Positions 61,952 through 64,000 of a stretch of DNA of 64,000 nt are shown here, one piece after another (position 1 is the first letter of the stretch; each line of letters opens with the position of its first letter). The DNA lies in contig NC_019697.1 in assembly GCF_000317145.1 (NCBI RefSeq), positions 4,600,886 to 4,664,885 of the forward strand, written 5' to 3'. The DNA comes from Chamaesiphon minutus PCC 6605. GTDB taxonomy: Bacteria > Cyanobacteriota > Cyanobacteriia > Cyanobacteriales > Chamaesiphonaceae. The notes beneath the pieces were generated by a model. The model was not told where the DNA came from, did no database searches, and saw only the letters and a program-made list of their open reading frames with translations. The position numbers and the translations under genes were made by a program.

Positions 61952-63004
61952 ATGTCTCGTATCAAAGTTATCCTCGTTGACGATTCGCCGATCGCGCTGG
62001 AATTATTGCAACGCTTATTAAGAAGTAGCTCTGAAGTTGAAGTAGTCGGCACGGCTCGGAATGGTCGAGAAGCATTGGCACTCATTCCTCAAGTCAATCC
62101 TAATGTAATTTGCACAGACCTTCACATGTCGCCGATCGATGGATTGGAACTTACTAAAGAAGTCATGGCCAAGTTTCCCCGACCGATTTTGGTCGTGAGT
62201 AATTCCGTTCGAGAAGATGATACCAGAAATATTTTTGGGTTACTACAAGCAGGAGCTGTAGATATCTTCCCCAAACCTAATGGTGGAGAATATAGCGAAT
62301 ACGAGCGCGTTAAAGATCGGCTCTTGGCCAAAATTCAGATGCTTTCGCAGGTAAAAGTCAAAGCCAAAACTGCTGCGACGACAGTACCATCATCTAATTC
62401 GGTTGCCAATGGCAATGATGCTGGCACTTTACGCGCGATCGCCATCGGTGCCTCGACAGGTGGCCCTCAAGCCATTCACAAAATTCTGACCACACTGCCT
62501 CAAGATCTCCCCATACCGATAATTTGCGCTCAACATATCGGCGATGGCTTTTTGACAGGGTTGATTAGTTGGCTCAAAGAAGACTCCAAACTAAATGTCA
62601 AAGTTGCCCAAATTGGCGAAATTCCCGCTCCTAGAACAGTGTATTTTGCCCCAGAACGAGCGCATCTCGAATTTGATACTGAGGGGAAATTTATCTATAG
62701 TAACTTTACTGCGACTACTGGCACTTGCCCGTCGATCGATGCTTTGTTCCGATCGGTTGCGCGTGTCTATGGCCGTTCTAGTGCTAGCATGATTCTCACG
62801 GGTGCGGGTAACGATGGTGTTGCTGGCACTGAAGCGATTGCCGCTGCGGGGGGACTAACCATCGCCCAAGACCAATCGAGCTGCCTCGTCTTTGGCATGT
62901 CCAAAGCAGCGATCGCGACTGGCTCTGTCGGACATATTCTCAACCTATCAGAGATCGCACCTTTTATTTTAAGTAAGATTAATACCAGTGTTCGATCTGC
63001 CTAA
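61952..63004 (+). CDS. cheB: CheB protein-glutamate methylesterase/deamidase
   Basis: 350 residues from the ATG at 61952 (MSRIKVILVDDSPIA); the 14 codons open upstream are translated repeat. Receiver domain with phospho-Asp in VICTDLHMSPIDGLEL. Linker ~130-155. Catalytic domain with the triad Ser (~168) in IGASTGGPQAI, His (~194) in CAQHIGDGF and Asp (~286) in LTGAGNDGVAGTEA. It removes methyl groups from receptor glutamates to adapt signalling. No cheR is in the window, so the methyltransferase must be elsewhere. The last 17 bases overlap the next gene. Confidence 0.96.
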   Translation: MSRIKVILVDDSPIALELLQRLLRSSSEVEVVGTARNGREALALIPQVNPNVICTDLHMSPIDGLELTKEVMAKFPRPILVVSNSVREDDTRNIFGLLQAGAVDIFPKPNGGEYSEYERVKDRLLAKIQMLSQVKVKAKTAATTVPSSNSVANGNDAGTLRAIAIGASTGGPQAIHKILTTLPQDLPIPIICAQHIGDGFLTGLISWLKEDSKLNVKVAQIGEIPAPRTVYFAPERAHLEFDTEGKFIYSNFTATTGTCPSIDALFRSVARVYGRSSASMILTGAGNDGVAGTEAIAAAGGLTIAQDQSSCLVFGMSKAAIATGSVGHILNLSEIAPFILSKINTSVRSA

Positions 63005-63779
63005 ATTAGCTCGCAAGTGGCAACAGTGTTGGCTCGATCGCGATCGCTCGATCGATGATTTCATGCGTTCGGACGCTCTACAAGAGCGCGATTCTCAACA
63101 GGATCGACTCGCTTCCGAGGTTGGGAGCGAGTCAACACAGCCGCCATGCGAACGAGTTTTTCAGTTACTTGTTGCTGCTTATACTCAACCCGATCGGCAC
63201 TACCACAATCTCTATCACATCGAGCATTTGCTGAGTATTCTCGATCGGTTTACAGCCACCGATGGCGATCGATCTTTACATACACTCCAAGACCCGATTT
63301 CTGTCTCATTAGCCGCTTGGTTTCACGATTATATTTATAATTCTCAAGCTTCAGATAACGAACTCCAAAGTGCTAATGCAGCTAGAGAGTTATTAACAAA
63401 TATCGGGACGATCGATGCGTACCAATCGCGGCAGATTTTATCAAGAATCGATCGCATCCAACAGCTTATTTTAGCCACAAGCGGCCATCAAACCGACCCT
63501 AACGATTCAGACTTGTGTATCTTTTTGGATGCCGATCTGGCGATTTTAGGTGTAGATCCAGCAAGATATCAAGCCTACGCGCGAGCCATTCGTCTCGAAT
63601 ATAGTTGGGTATCCGACCTCGATTATCGAGCCGGACGCGTCAGCGTGTTAGAAAGCTTTTTAAAACGCGACAAACTTTATTATACAGATGTTTTATTTGA
63701 TGAACTAGAATCGATCGCTCGTCTCAATCTGGAAAGCGAAATAGTGTCACTTCAAGCTGTAAAAAGTCCCATTTTTTGA
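62988..63779 (+). CDS. HD-superfamily metal-dependent phosphohydrolase-like protein
   Basis: 263 residues from a GTG that overlaps the cheB end. HD-type metal ligands: RHYHNLYHIEHLL (His), SLAAWFHDYIYN (His-Asp) and IFLDADLAILG (Asp). The family includes predicted metal-dependent phosphohydrolases that occur near nucleotide and tRNA metabolism genes; substrates are unknown. The overlap with cheB suggests co-translation, but a signalling role is not established. The N-terminal ~50 residues are poorly conserved-looking and hydrophilic (ALQERDSQQDRLASEVGSES). Confidence 0.8.
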   Translation: MFDLPKLARKWQQCWLDRDRSIDDFMRSDALQERDSQQDRLASEVGSESTQPPCERVFQLLVAAYTQPDRHYHNLYHIEHLLSILDRFTATDGDRSLHTLQDPISVSLAAWFHDYIYNSQASDNELQSANAARELLTNIGTIDAYQSRQILSRIDRIQQLILATSGHQTDPNDSDLCIFLDADLAILGVDPARYQAYARAIRLEYSWVSDLDYRAGRVSVLESFLKRDKLYYTDVLFDELESIARLNLESEIVSLQAVKSPIF

Positions 63780-63902
63780 CAAATCTCTCCCAATTGTCGT
63801 CCTCATATCAGAGTTCAGCAACCAAATTATCTCGATCGGTAATAATAGCAATTTCAAGGCAAGGGGGATCGGACAGTGCCTACCCTATTTTAAAGCATTT
63901 CT

Positions 63903-64000
63903 TTAGAGCTTTTCAAATAAGTCTAATCGATACTTATCGGTAGTCAAACTGTGGAGGTGTGCGAGTCGATTGGGGACGAGTTCGAGAAAAGAATCGTGGA
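63903..64000 (-). CDS. C-terminal end of a gene entering from the right edge
   Basis: On the minus strand the frame from the window edge reads HDSFLELVPNRLAHLHSLTT and then DKYRLDLFEKL before a TAA at 63903-63905. The composition looks coding and the other two frames soon stop. Only 32 residues are visible, too few for identification. A convergent partner to the HD-type gene. Confidence 0.5.
   Translation of the reverse strand, partial: HDSFLELVPNRLAHLHSLTTDKYRLDLFEKL

Overview
The window is a chromosomal segment of a beta-cyanobacterium. The evidence is a D1 (psbA) gene, a satellite carboxysome shell cluster (ccmK3, ccmK4 and a tandem-BMC ccmO) beside a McdA/McdB carboxysome-positioning pair, PatA-type response regulators, a pentapeptide-repeat protein, and very frequent CGATCG words of the HIP1 type. 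The genus cannot be proved from the sequence; a Chamaesiphon-like filament or unicell is a guess.

Layout. 1-2926 (+): mcdA (cut by the window edge), mcdB, ccmK3, ccmK4, ccmO; ccmK4 is bracketed by a perfect 94-bp inverted repeat. 3052-11200 (-): SIMPL protein, beta-propeller-like protein, MetF-like reductase, TrpS and two tandem TPR paralogues. 11668-14847 (-): a T4-like RNA repair pair (polynucleotide kinase/phosphatase plus Rnl1-type RNA ligase) whose ligase is broken near its 5' end by an IS5/ISL2-like element. 15166-18114 (-): DUF4129, DUF4350, MoxR operon. 18397-20233: a single Hpt-domain gene split by an ISAs1-family element. 20420-28714: SfsA, a small membrane protein, an AmpG-like permease, DUF2262, an ATP-grasp-like protein, psbA, a pentapeptide protein, a MalK/UgpC-type ATPase and DUF2294. 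28853-40095 (-): a degenerate two-component protein, then a Pix/Pil-like chemosensory operon (PatA-type regulator, CheY, CheW, GAF-MCP, hybrid CheA). 40429-40790: transposase debris and an IS1-derived MITE-like element. 41104-50764: protease-TPR protein, ProS, DUF2993, GerMN, accB, efp, an IS1 element with a -1 frameshift, and hisB. 51097-63004 (+): a second chemosensory operon (PatA-type regulator, double CheW, two MCPs, hybrid CheA, a stand-alone CheB-like receiver, CheB), followed by an HD-type phosphohydrolase. A gene running in from the right edge ends at 63903.

The two chemosensory operons are divergent and together carry every core signalling part except CheR, which is not in the window. 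They probably control motility or phototaxis and type IV pili, but no output gene is present to settle this.

The most distinctive feature is a pervasive set of intergenic tandem repeats that almost all have a period of exactly 7 bp, whatever their sequence. They follow a strand rule: read along the adjacent gene, the G-rich strand follows a stop codon and the C-rich strand precedes a start codon. Same-strand gene pairs are therefore separated by inverted heptamer arrays, several with a palindrome at the centre. Three IS elements of different families have intact target-site duplications, and removing two of them restores open genes.
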